Below are positions 42,801-55,828 of a stretch of DNA of 64,000 nucleotides, piece by piece. The notes under the pieces are model-generated. The model was not told the DNA's origin. It was given only the letters and a program-made list of their open reading frames with translations, and ran no database searches. This stretch comes from Lates calcarifer (taxonomy: Eukaryota > Chordata > Actinopteri > Centropomidae), in contig NC_066852.1 in assembly GCF_001640805.2 (NCBI RefSeq), positions 1,819,245 to 1,883,244 on the forward strand, read 5' to 3'. Position numbers and translations under genes: made by a program. Each line of letters opens with the position of its first letter. Position 1 is the first letter of the stretch.

Positions 42801-45800
42801 CGAGTGAAAATATCTCTTCACGCAGAAACAGGCAAAATCACAGACAAATGATCTGTCAGCCAGAGAAGAACTGCTGGAGTCACAGATGAGGAGGAGTTCA
42901 AAAAGACAAACTAACTGTCAGAGAAAATCATCTCGGCTACGTCCACAAGCCCGACAGGAGAGAGTGTGAGACTGTAACTGATTTACTATTTTATGCTTCA
43001 ATGGAAGTTTCTTCAATACAGCTTTTACTTTTACATCTTCTAATCTGAGTCATCTGATATTAAGGCCAATGCAGTGGATTTCTTCTTGGTGTTATGACTT
43101 GATCTGGAGTCAAGTGGATGACATGTCTACTCCATCTTAGAAAAACGTCTGAGTCAACATCCCTGCTGCTCTCAACACTTCAACCAACATCTTTTAGTTT
43201 CTACCCTTCAACACTGGCACTAGTATCAGTATGTTCACTTCAAGTGACACTTCTTCACCAAGCACTCGCATTTAAATTGACTTTTCAACTTCATTCAGTG
43301 CTATAACACAAACACAACTTCAACTTCTTGTAGCTCTTCTTAAACTGCCATCTCAATGTTTTTCAGTAACTGTGTTTAAACTGCAACAGGACCACAAGTC
43401 TCACAGAAATAATAACAAAGGATTTCATTAATTAATAACTAATTGTGCTATAAAATAGACATTAATACATTTGTTGACAAATTAATGTATTAATCAATAA
43501 ATAAATGGAAAAGTCATTTTAATGGGTAAAAAGTAGAAGTATAAAAAGAATTTGCAAATGACGCATCAATAACAACTTCAAAATCAAAAGAAGTTCACAA
43601 AAACAACATAAAACATAATTTAACAAATATTAATGAATTTAGAAGTAAATGATGAAATTTAAAAATCAATCTGAAAATGCAGTTTAAAAAGAGAACAAAA
43701 AAACTAACTATATAACTTCACAAATTGAATTAAGAGAACAAATTTTAATCAGGCTTTTAAGGCAATTTGCTTTTCCATTCGTTGCTGCTTTTCCTTTAAC
43801 TATCAGCTATTTGATTTGCTTAGTTGTTTAGCCTTCCTGTGGCTCTTTGGGCTTTGTCCTGGTAAAATGAGGTAAAAATAAATTTTTAGCCGCAGGCACT
43901 CAAAATGTTCAGCAGAAACTTTCGCATTTTATAGTTAATACAAAAAAGTTCATAGTTCATATTAGAAAAATAGATGACATTTGAGCCAACTTGGAGCACG
44001 GTTTCTGGATGTAAGCACATCTCCTAAACAAGCAGCTAGAGGTCTAAACAATGAGGCTTTAGGTTTGTGTCAGCAACGCGAGGAAAGACAGGAGCCGTGT
44101 GTGGAGGAGAGAACCAATTAGTTCTCCTTCCACGGCTTGTCACCTGACAGTCTGCTCATCCGCAGCCTGATGGAAGAGCCTCTCCAGTCTGCTCATTCAA
44201 ACCAATTAAGGTCTGGAGGTGTATTACCACACACTCATCACCTGTCTCTCTCAGTGCTCTGCTGCTCTTCACATCGCAGCTCGTTGGTCTGTTGAAAATC
44301 TCTGAATTTTAACCTCTCATATCATCTTGTCTGTTTCATATCGTCTGTCTTCCTAGTTTTCTTTCTCTCTATGCTGTCTTTTATCTGTTTTTCTTTCTTT
44401 TTCTCCCGCTCAGTTACAGGAGGAAATATCCTCCCATCAGCAGACCTACAGAGAATAGCATCTGTGCATGTGAATGACTATATATCAGTGTGGGACATAT
44501 GCTATAGTTTAACTTATAGTCAGTGCAAAGACATGAGAAATTTAAGAGGAGCGTGTTCATGAACTCAAGAGAATTAGAAATATGGAAATGCCCCACAGTG
44601 CCAAATCAAAACAATGCAGAGACATCAAAAGCATCCATAAATGCACAGCCGCTGACAAAAGGCTCTTTTCTCAACATTTTCCCCTCTCTGCTGGCACACA
44701 CAACAATAAAACAAAACACTCAGATGCTGGGGTACAAAGGGCTGAACTCATGTCACAGGCAGACTGTGTGTATGGTCCTGCTTAAGCTGTCCAAACAGTT
44801 TATCCGTGCGAGATGGATGAAATATCTGGAACGAGCCAAATTCCCACATTTCCCTCTCTTGCAAAACACGCTACAGACCATGTAACCATAAACCTCTGAG
44901 AAACGAGCTGTAATTTTCGGAGTACGTTTTGACTCAGCACCGAGATGGTTGGAATTCCCCCCGTGACTGGTGCTCGGAAAAAAGCAAAGAAGAGAGAGAT
45001 TATTCCTGTACAACAGCTAAAGGGAGAAGAAGTGACCGACAAAGAAAAGGGAGCGCCTTATGATCATTTCCGTTTCAGACGAAGACTCATGATCAGCACT
45101 ACATACTGCTGTAGGTCTATTAAAGTGAAACCAGCCTTAATAATTACTGTACAGCTCTCCTGCTCCAGGTACTCGCAAACCTTTTCATTTATTCATAAAG
45201 GCAGCGCAGTGTGAGTAGAGCCTATTTAAGTCCCTACTGGGCCTGTGTTAACTTGTTGAAAGGTCAAAACACGACTAATAAGGAAAAGTTGCATCGATTA
45301 ACAGGAATTAATGGTCACTTGAGCTCCAGAGTGAATAGCAGGACCTCTAATTGAGTCCAAATGGTGCAGCCAATGAGTCCATTCTGCAAAGCAGAAAGAC
45401 TGTAGAGGGACCCACTGATCCTGCTGCTACTGATGTTTAGATTTACTGTTTTGTATATGTATGACTCTTTTTAAAAACTTTTTTTTTCAGTTATCATGCT
45501 GAGCTAATAATGTCACACTGCAGTGACGTGTGTGAGCGACAGATCATGGATTCACACCATGAAGGTGGGTTTCCGACAACGACCCTAACCTGACGAACAG
45601 TGGTGGAAAGTAAAGTGCATTTCCTCACTCTAAGTACTGTGCTTTTTAAATTCCACTACATTCACAGCTTCAGCTGCTGGTTACTTTTTTAGATTTTACA
45701 CTCTGTATCACTTAGTCGATCGTCAGAAAATGAGTCTGCTACTATTTTTTGATAATGAATCAATCGTTTGAGTTGTTATTCCAACAAAAATGTCAATTAT

Positions 45801-48800
45801 CAATTGATTTGCACTAAACTTGGTGGAGGGATCGGGCATGGGCCAAGAGAGAAACCGTAAAGTTGTGACAGAAGTGATCTGGCCACCACCCCGGCTGTTT
45901 TCTCTCTCTCTAGATCAGCGGCCGTGTTTAACACACCTGTAAATTACCCCCACAGAGCTGCCAGTCTCCCCCTTCTCTGCCAGCCCTCCCCCCCTGCACT
46001 AATAACGCCATAATGATGCCACTGTTAGTACAGTGCAGAGGCAGTGTGCTTTATGGACTGACCTCAAAATCAATTCAGCAGCACACAGGGTCTATTAATG
46101 GAGTCGGATCTGAAATTCCTCTCCTCCTCTCCTCTCGTCTCGTCTAGTTTTTGCATCCCCTGCTCCTCTCTTTCAGACAGACCTTTGACAAAGCAGCGGA
46201 CGTTCTGCAGCCCTCTGGCACACATTAACCTCATAAAGGGAAAGTAATAGAGCCTGTCTCAGCTGTAAATGTATCATAGTGCCGCTGCTTCCCTTCGACT
46301 AGACCCACAGGTAAACTCCTCACAGTAAAACACACAGGTATGGCGGGTAGCTTCCATCCCTCCACAGGACATAAATTTGATGATCCAGCTGTGTAACACT
46401 GTAAAGTAAAAAGCTTTAGTTTTGTTCTCATTAGTGTCTCTGGTGCACATAATTTGAAAATAAGGAGGTTTTGCAGCAGGGATGGAACAGAGGCATACTT
46501 GGGGGTTTGGGAGCACATTCCTGGACAGAGAGAGTAGCTGAGTCGCTTGCCGTGGTTAATTAGGGGAGTCTGTGGGAAACCCCTGAATATGAACCCCCCC
46601 CCCTTTCCAAAAAACCCACACCACTTCAAGTAATGGCGGCCATGTTGAATGGGACTCATTGTTCTGCGGCCAGAACGGAAGATTCCATCGCCTACGTCCA
46701 GTCGTCGGAGCTGTCGTGCCTCCTATGAGAGGGCCAATACCAGAGAGTGGCCACAGCAATAACACCAGGCGAACAGAGGAGGGAATAATAGATGGATTAT
46801 AGCAGTTAAAGGGGCAATTCACTAATTTTACATGTCAAAGTGAATATACTTGTCACAAGGAATACTACTCTGGCTGTGAAAACTGTTGCACTGTGTCCTC
46901 TTTGGCTCTGAGGGAGCATGAGAGAAACAATCCTCATGGCATCAGTAGGGTTTATTCAGATTGGGCTCGGTGAGTACAAGTTTTAAACCAAATGTCTGCA
47001 CAACAAACTTGCTAGCAAAATCCCTAATAACAAACATGGGGTATTTGGGGCCCCTGAGGATGTGAGGCCCCAGGGTTGTTGTTGCATCATGGGTGATGTA
47101 AAATCCAACAATTTTGGAGTTTGACATGTGTCTAATAGGCAGGGAATCTCAGCCTGTGTTGCGCCATGCAACGGTTAACCATCTTTTGAAGGTTCGAACA
47201 CTGCATGAAAAATCAGATTTAGCCTGGACACAGACTGAAGTGTTCATTGTACAGTGTAAATATTACATATCGCACATCATGTGAAGACATGCCAAAAAAA
47301 CAGCAACTCAGCCTGAGACATAAAGCAGTGATAGCAAGGTGAAGGGATGACAATTTATGTACAAGGCCAGCTGGCATTGGTGTCTAAACTGTGCACACAG
47401 TACAATATGATGTGTCAGACAGAAGGCCATTTGTAAAGTCTCTGTTTACTGCAGATGCACAGAGACCACGCCAAACATTTTCAACTAGTAAACAAGTAAC
47501 TTTTTAATTAAAACATCAAATCTGAGAATGACCCATCATATGAGAAAGTGACATACCAGTGAATCTGTGAAGTGAGTAAATGAATACAGATTCATTTTTG
47601 GTGTCTTGCTATTCATGAAAACAGAAATAATGTTGATACAAATGATGAGTCTAACTCAGCAGCAGCCTGCTGGGAATATTAACACAGCTTTCTATATTCT
47701 TGGTTTACCCTCCTAGTCATAATGGGAACCAGATACTGTAAAGCTTGAAAGAATTGCTGAATAGAGTGGGAACTGCTGATTGTTTAATTTTTATTTTCAT
47801 TAGCAATTTGCATAATTCTGGATCAAATGGCCCATGGCATTTTCATTTAGTAGCCTATAGATATACAGTCTGTTTGGGATCATATTTCCCTGGCAGAACA
47901 AGATGAGAGGGTTTATTTTCAGTGTGTTCGTTTTTTTTATTGAAGATGCAGATGTATGCTAATTTTAAAAAGGAACAATGAGTGTAATTAATCTGTGCAT
48001 TTTAGAGATTAGCACGTGGTAGGTAATCAGATCCTTTTATGTGGAAAATTGAGGTCTAAAATAAACGCTTTTTGAGAAAAAGAAAGCAATCTCCCTGGCC
48101 ATTGATCTGATGGCCTGATAGCTGTGAGTAACTTTAAGAGGTTTGCTGATAAAGATACGTCTCTGAACTGGCTCTTTTAAAATAGGAATGCACAAACACG
48201 CCTCTAACAATACACATAAGCTTCGGGAAAACATGGACTTGATCTCCTGGGATTTCGGTGGAGGACATCTGGTTCGAGGTGAAATTTAGCCAGACATTTA
48301 CTGCAAACAATAAACACATTTACAGGGATGCATATACACGGCCCTCGTCTCCACAGAGGCGCTGTGTGTTTGTGTGTGCATATGCCTGAGCACACAGGGT
48401 ACAGTAATTGGTGACCTGATAAATATTTGTGTAGAACCTTCTCAGCAGGAGAAAACAGAGAAGCACGCTTTCAACACTAATGTCTGCAGGCTGCAGACCA
48501 AAAATAATTCAGGGATGGAGCCCACTTACATGCTTGATGTCAACAATTCAGGGGGCCTGGGGAGCTGATGATGACACGTCAACAAAAACATTAAACTGTA
48601 ATGTTGTGTTGTTTTGTACTAACCTGCTCAGGGTTTTTATTTAAAGAGGAACATGACAAAGTGAGTCACATTTATTTGTGTTCAAAAGAAATGAAGAGTC
48701 AGGAAGTGGAAAAAGTAGGATTCTGATGACATTACTGGTTTTGGCTTCACAACAAGTAGCTTTCCTCCAGACAGACAGAACCAGATAAAGTTTAGTCAGA

Positions 48801-51800
48801 TCCTTTCAGACTTTAATGGCGTGCTTTGTCAGGGTGTAATCTTATTTGTAAAAATCCATGTCTTGCCTGATGATGAATTCAAACACTGAACTGATTCATT
48901 TTAGAGTAACTGGAAACAACCTCAGCAGCAGTGCTCGGTGGAATGCCACTAGAAAGCGAACGGCGAGGTTGCGTTGCAGTCGGAGCCATCTGTTGTATTC
49001 TGGGAGATTCAGTGAGGAGCGTGGAAAATCAACCACAACTACTGTATGCAGGCATACTGTATACTCTGAGTACCGCAGCAACAAATGATTTTATCATCAG
49101 TTAATCTGGTTTGTTTTAAGTGAAATAAATCAACCACAATTTCCAGGGGCAAAAATTACATCTTCAAACTGCTTGTTTAGTAAATTTAGAAGGATACAAA
49201 ACAGCAAGAGAAAGCTGAAAATTCAGACATTTAAGAGGCTGCAAGCTAGTGAATGTTTTGCATTTATGCTTAACAAGCCACGAGTTTGATTACTGCAAAC
49301 AGTGAAAAATGCCCAAAGCCCCAAGTTCACATATCTAAACAGATTTCAGATTTAACAGTCCAAAGATCTTTAGCTTTCATGACCTAACAAAACCAGTAAA
49401 TATTCATAATTAGTGAGGCTAGAAACAGTAAACTTTTAGGCATTGTGCTGAAGAACAGTGTCTTAAACAATCATCCAATTATAGAAAGTGGCTGTAGATT
49501 ATTTTTCAGTTAATTAATCAACTAATTGTTTAAGCTTGGAGCAACTACAGTGTTTCAGCAGCATCTCTGACAGGGCTCTTTGTATGTGAGACTACAGCGT
49601 ACGTGGTCAGCGCATTAGACAACATCCTGACTTGTTACACAAATGTACTGTAAAAGTAACTGTTTGGTTTTGAATATAAATGGATGTTAGCAGAGGACCT
49701 AAGCAAATGTTTGACCTTAAACCTGTGGCTTGTGACACCACACCAATGGTAATCTGTGTTTGTCCTCGTCATTGATCGCTTCCTTCTTTACACTGTAATC
49801 ATTCCTCTGAATTCAGTTCCTTTTCTTATCCGGAAGATGAGAAACGCTTTCTAGGTTGTTTTTTTTTCCACCATACTCCTGGATGCTGTAGCCTAGTCGG
49901 TCTCCATCGCTGCAGTTGCTTCCCGCTTCAGGTCTGACAAACCAATCACTGCTGGTTGACGTAAAACCTGATGCTGGTGCGTCAGTGTGGGAATGTCGGC
50001 ACAGACACCAGATTTAAAACTCCTGTGAAATAGAGATTCACCTGTCGCTGCTAGGCTTAATCTGCATTGTGTGAACTTGTTTGGCAAAGGCTTGAATGTA
50101 ACGGACGTTCATTCAGCTCACGCTCCAGTGCACCCTTCAGGATGTCTCTTAATTTGCCATTTATGGTTTGTGTGGGTGTTTAAAAGTGCACGGTATTGTC
50201 CTGATGTTCAGGGATGTCTTCAGCCCATCAATCTTGTAAGAGGCCTGCATGAACCAGATGATTCAGAGAGGGGTTCTGCTTATCCTCTGCTCTGCTGGAA
50301 TGTCACGCTTTACATCCTCTGGATACAGAGGGTGGGGGGGTCGCTCTGCACTTCCTCAAAACTCATTTTCCTCCATGCCTAGTCCATTCTCTTCTGGGAA
50401 TGAATTTAAACTGCAGCCAAGGCAACAATATGTACCAGCAGCAATAAAAAGTCTCCGCTGCTAAAGCAATGAGGCATTTTAATAGGATGAGCTGAGACTG
50501 TTGTGAAGGCAACCAGGCTTCCTCTCCCTCGCTGTCTGTCTCCTCCTCTCTCTCTGAGAGGTGCAATTGTTTGAAGTTTGGACTCAACAGGGATTTGGAT
50601 GATTTAAGGTGAAAACGAAGGGTTAGATGTGTAGAATAGAGGCATGAGGGAGACGGGGGAGTTGGGTTCTTAAAGTCAGATCGTTATCTGCGCCTCCTGT
50701 TGCGAAGCGGGCACCGCAACACCCAGGCAGTGGCCTTGAAACACCCCACTCAGGAGAATTATACTAAACACTCTGTCAGAGCTCCTTTTTTTTGTCTTAG
50801 CGCAGATGTGCAAGTGAATCTTTTTCACTCGTGAATCCACTGTGTGTCATTAATGGAGACACATATCCTCCACCACATGAGAGCCTGCTGCATGTGTCAG
50901 GCTTCACTCAGACACCTCCATCGCAGCTCACTGTGTCTTGTACTTCCTCATTCGTCAAAGGAGTCAAAGAAATCCTCTTAATTCAGCTGCTTGCTGCAAG
51001 TTTTCCCCGTCCTAGACCGACAGAGTGATCCTCTCCAGATGCACCTGAAGCAGATGAAATATCCAGTAGGTCCATAAAACACAACTAGGAAACAATACTT
51101 CACTTCAGTCCATAACAGGAATTCTCTACTCTGACATATGGTGGTGATAAATACACGATACCCACTGAAGATATGCAGAGTTTTTTAAGCTGTCAGTTGC
51201 TACAGACCATTTCCTTTCCTGATGAAAAAAACTATAGAGTACTTTGCTGCGTGCAAAGTTATGATGAGGGGCTGCGTGAAGGAAATGGGGGAGAAAAGTA
51301 TCATAAGAGGAGCGATAACGGTGAGAAATATCATCATTAGTCAATTCCTCTCTCCACTCTCTACTCCCCAGCCAATAACAGCCAGCCTCATAATGTGCTC
51401 TTAACCCGAGTCCTGACCCATGCATCAGGAAATCCATATTAAATGTCGTCTTCATCAAAAATCATCTGGGAAACAAAGACTGTCATGAGCCGGTGGGAAG
51501 GAAATAGTTAAATGAGAACTTTGGCTTTCATGAATCTAATTAGCATAGGGAGACATATCAGTCACACTGATAGGAATAATATCATCTCAGAGGCAGAGTG
51601 TCATACCGGAAAGCAATTCAATGCTTAGTGTCACGGTTAAAGCGCTCCTCAGTTCTCCTTGAATTGGCTTTTACTGACTTGCTCTGTGAAGTTTCATTCA
51701 GATAAAACTCGCATGGAAAATTTAAGTGCAGAGGAATGTCTGTTGGAGATGTACCCTGTCTTAAGAGTTGGCATCCTTTTTGAAGCTCCCTTTTCTGTTT

Positions 51801-54800
51801 CTGCTCCACTGCCTGTATACCTGCCTGCCTGCTTTTCTGCAGGCTCATTCTCTCTGAGGTGGCGGTTTATATCGGGGGGCTTTGCGGCGAGGGCGCAGCG
51901 GCCATCTGCCGCCCAAACTGAAAGGCATGCCATCACCAGCTGGTGGCCCAGGTGCAGCACTTCTGTCACCTCTGCCAGAAAGACCTTAAGACACACTGGA
52001 GGTTAGCTGTCATCTGTCAACTCTGACCCTTTACGAACGCCGCGACTCGAAATCAGCATCCCGCCACAGTGCCCTCCTGGTGAACCACAAAACTTGGAAA
52101 GATCTCAGAGCTTTTCAAACAATGCAGGCCAGCTTCCTCTGCCCCTGTATGGACATGAAAGTGGATATGTGCCGCCCAGCTGTCCTCCCTGCAACCCTGA
52201 GGCAGCCAGATTCAGAAGTGGAAACTCTCTTTGCGAGTCAGAAGTCCACGGGGCTTCGGCTCCCACTGACAGCCCGCGCAGCTCTGTCAGTTCATTACTG
52301 GGCCTTGCATTCCATTACAAAGCAAAACAAATAACCACAGAGTCATTATTTATTTAAGGTCATTACCAACCACTGTAGAACAAAGGCTGCCAATGTGCCA
52401 GTAAGTACTTCTAAGCTCTCAGCTATTAAGTGCAGATACACTCAACTAAAATTGAAAAAATACTGAGAACAAAATAAATTAAACACTTAATGAAAAAGGA
52501 GCTTAACTATGAGGTAAATAAGCTTTAAACCCTGCAATAAAGATGGGTCATATTACTATATTTGTCCGTTGTTAAAACCGTATGGATCGGCCATATCCCT
52601 TTTGTTTTGTTGCTTGCTTTTTCATCTTGTTGTGGCAGTTTGTTTTGATTGGCATACAGCAAGTTGTCATTTTCTCCAACTGACATATTAATGTAATTAC
52701 ACACTCAATATAATGATTATATTATCTGTTAATCTGTAATTAATTTCAGCTGTGTTCCAAGAAAAATAACGCAATAAAAATGTCATAAATTCCTAATTTA
52801 AAAGTGAGCACTGTGATCCATTAGTTTACCATCATTTCAGAGGAAAATGAGGTCTTTAGCTCTAACTATCAGATCACTGTCTCCGCCTTTGAGATGTCTG
52901 CATCTTCCCCCCAAAACCTAAGAGCAAATCCTCCCACCCACCGCCGCCAGGAATTTTCATCTGGTACTAGAGCCCCGGGAGTCCCCCCGCTATGCCATGA
53001 TTAGTTCTTTTACTGGAGGAAGTCAGTGAGGAAGAGGAAGAGAGAGAGGGAGAAATGTTTAGGGGAGTACAGGGCTGCCGCTCTGTAGCTATTGTTTGGA
53101 CGCAGTTCCTCTCACGCTGCATTGACCACAGACAGGGCGTGGCTGAGGGGAGGCCAGGCAGGGAATATTAGGAGGGGGGTGGGTGGGCGGGTGAGGTATT
53201 CGAATGGTGGTGGATACACGGGGGAAGGTTAGGGAGCATTGCATACTTTCTCTGCATGTGAACAGCGAACAGGAAGGCGGGTGGTCCCCGGAGAGTGTTA
53301 CAGAGAGAGAGAAAGAGCTGAAGTGGGTGGGATTTTTTGCCCCTGTAGTTTGGTGCTCGGTTCCCAGCCCCGCTCATGTGCACGATGAAGTAATGACAGA
53401 CCCCGGGGCCTCTGACAAACTCAGGCCAGATGGGGAGAGGATTCTTCCCCACAATTACTCTGCAGCACAGAGCATTAGAGCCAGCGAAGCTTCTCCTCAA
53501 TGGAGAAAAGATAATCACTGGGTCTTTTAAGAGAATACTTAATCAACACTGTTTTATAGCAGGCTGTACAGTGTGGAGGATGTCTTTAAAGGTTTCAGCT
53601 GTGTTATCTTCCTCTATCCCTGAATACACACATCCTACTATGCTACCATGTTTCAACAGCAGCTATAGTAGAGTTGTGAGGCTGGAGGAGCAGCGGTTCT
53701 GGAGGGTTTTTTAAAAATCTATCTGGTGTAAATTCCCAAATACCCACCACACTATCCAAACATAAAAAGGAGGAAAAAAAGAAGAGCATCTTTGCTTGAC
53801 AAGAAGTAAATGTGTCTTGAGTGTGTCTTTATAAAAAGTCATATTCAACAAACAATGGTGCTCTTTGGAGTCAAGGTCCACAAACAGAAAACTCCATGGC
53901 ACTTGAGTTCTGAGCAAAATGAAAACCCTGTGATGTTTTGTGTGTCACACCAACTCTGATACCACAGAAACACTGTCTCCTAAAAAATCTGACAATACCA
54001 CAGCATGGCCATTTAAATTTGTTCCTCTGAAATCGTGTTTTCTTTTGTGTGGTGGATGGTTGTGCAGAGGAAGCCGGTTACAGCAAAAAAAAAATAAAAA
54101 ATCAGAGCTGTAACAATTTCAGATAGGTGAAATTCATCCAAAATTGGCCCCGAATCTGGATGTGAACTGGTATAAACTACCGAATGTTTCATCTCGTTTC
54201 TGCAAAGCATAATCTTTAGCTTCCACTCACTTTTGGCAGCAGACGTAACAGAATTTTAAGCTCCGTTAAGCTTCTTGAGAGTTGTAGTTGACCTCTCTTA
54301 CAAAGTCTTGTATCTCGTATTTTCGTCAGTGAACAGTCGCCCATCTTTTGTACTGATGATTCAACTGGGTGAGATTCTTAACCATCAAAGCCCTGGAAGT
54401 GCGCCATCTGCAAGTCACAGAGCATCGTCTTTTACTTCCGTAACCCTGGACACCTGAAATAACTCCTCCCAGGTTGCACTGCTGTGGGTCCAGTCTTGAC
54501 CGACCGTGATGCTCTGGCACAGTTGGAAGAATAAGTAAATTTATACATACATCACAGCTTTCACCCTTTGTGTCAAGCACATTGTTCCTCTTATTTAAAG
54601 CAGCCCAGAGTCACAAACACTCCCTGTGCTGTATGAGTCACTAACGGCTGCCTTATGGTTGTGTTTTAGAAAGGTTTATGGATTAGTATTGGCAGAATCC
54701 CACGGGGCCGCGATGAGCGCTTTCTCACCAGCCGACCGCGGGGTGCTGATCTACCGAGAGTGTAAATAATCTAATATCCCATAAGGTTAGCTCACATTGA

Positions 54801-55783
54801 TTTTAGAGGACAAAATATTTTCTTACAGCTTCTGTTCCCCGAGACAAATTGAGTGCAAGCTAGATGTGTTTTTTTTTTCTCCTTTTCACAAGTCAGATGG
54901 ACATTAGGTATGGCAGCAGAGTAGGTGATTGGTGGTGAAACATCAGCGTCGTTTAGGAATGCTAAACAAGGCCATGACATCAATGTGATGGATTAAGAGA
55001 AAGGGCCAATAATAAAAGGGTGTCATCACCCTGGCAGTGAATACATTACTGTCAATGACCTGAATAAAAGGAGGCAGGTTGTTTGTAACAGTCAGCCAAA
55101 GACCTTTCCACTGACTCTACTCTGCAACAAAGATTGGACACACAAAATCAGTCCTTTGTAAATGTAGATACACAGATATGTACAAAAGCAAGAATCAAAA
55201 TGATAGTGATCTTAATCCTGCAGGGTGTAGAGACTAAAAGTTTTGGGTGATTTAATCTCTCGTTCCTCTTGATTACTTCCGTAAGAAGGATGGACTGCGA
55301 GGCCAACAGCAACAGCAGTCTCTGGTGCCGTGTTTGCAGCCGGACATCGGACATCTGTCAGAGATGTTATTGAAGCTCCGCAGGGAGGTGAAACACAGCA
55401 AAAATTTTGTGACATTTTGGCACAGTATAGTATATTTACAGGAAGTCAGGTCATGCATTTTAAAATGCTTCGCCTGTGCGGCAGCTTTGATCCTGCACAG
55501 GGCAGAGCCAACAAATGGACTAACAAACAGCCTGGCCCAGAGAGGGATACACACCTAAAGAACATTTAATCTCCCTAAGCCAGTGGACGCTGACGCTGGC
55601 TCATCGCACACCAAACTGCCTAACCCGAGAGATCTCCCAGACGAATCATCTTAAACTTAAAATCTTAAGAAAACATCCTTAAAGCTAAGCGGTTCTCAGG
55701 CTCATCCCTCTTTACGCAGGCGAGGTGAGGGCTGGGTCGTGTTAGTTTGTCAGTTTGGAGTAAAGGAGGGAGGTGGGGGGACG

Positions 55784-55828
<45 letters not shown>

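Noticed and set aside
46231..46822. Minus-strand frames of 142 and 88 codons at 46.2-46.8 kb
   Set aside because: No known protein, broken by a poly-C/G run near 46597, and partly overlapping repeat-like sequence.
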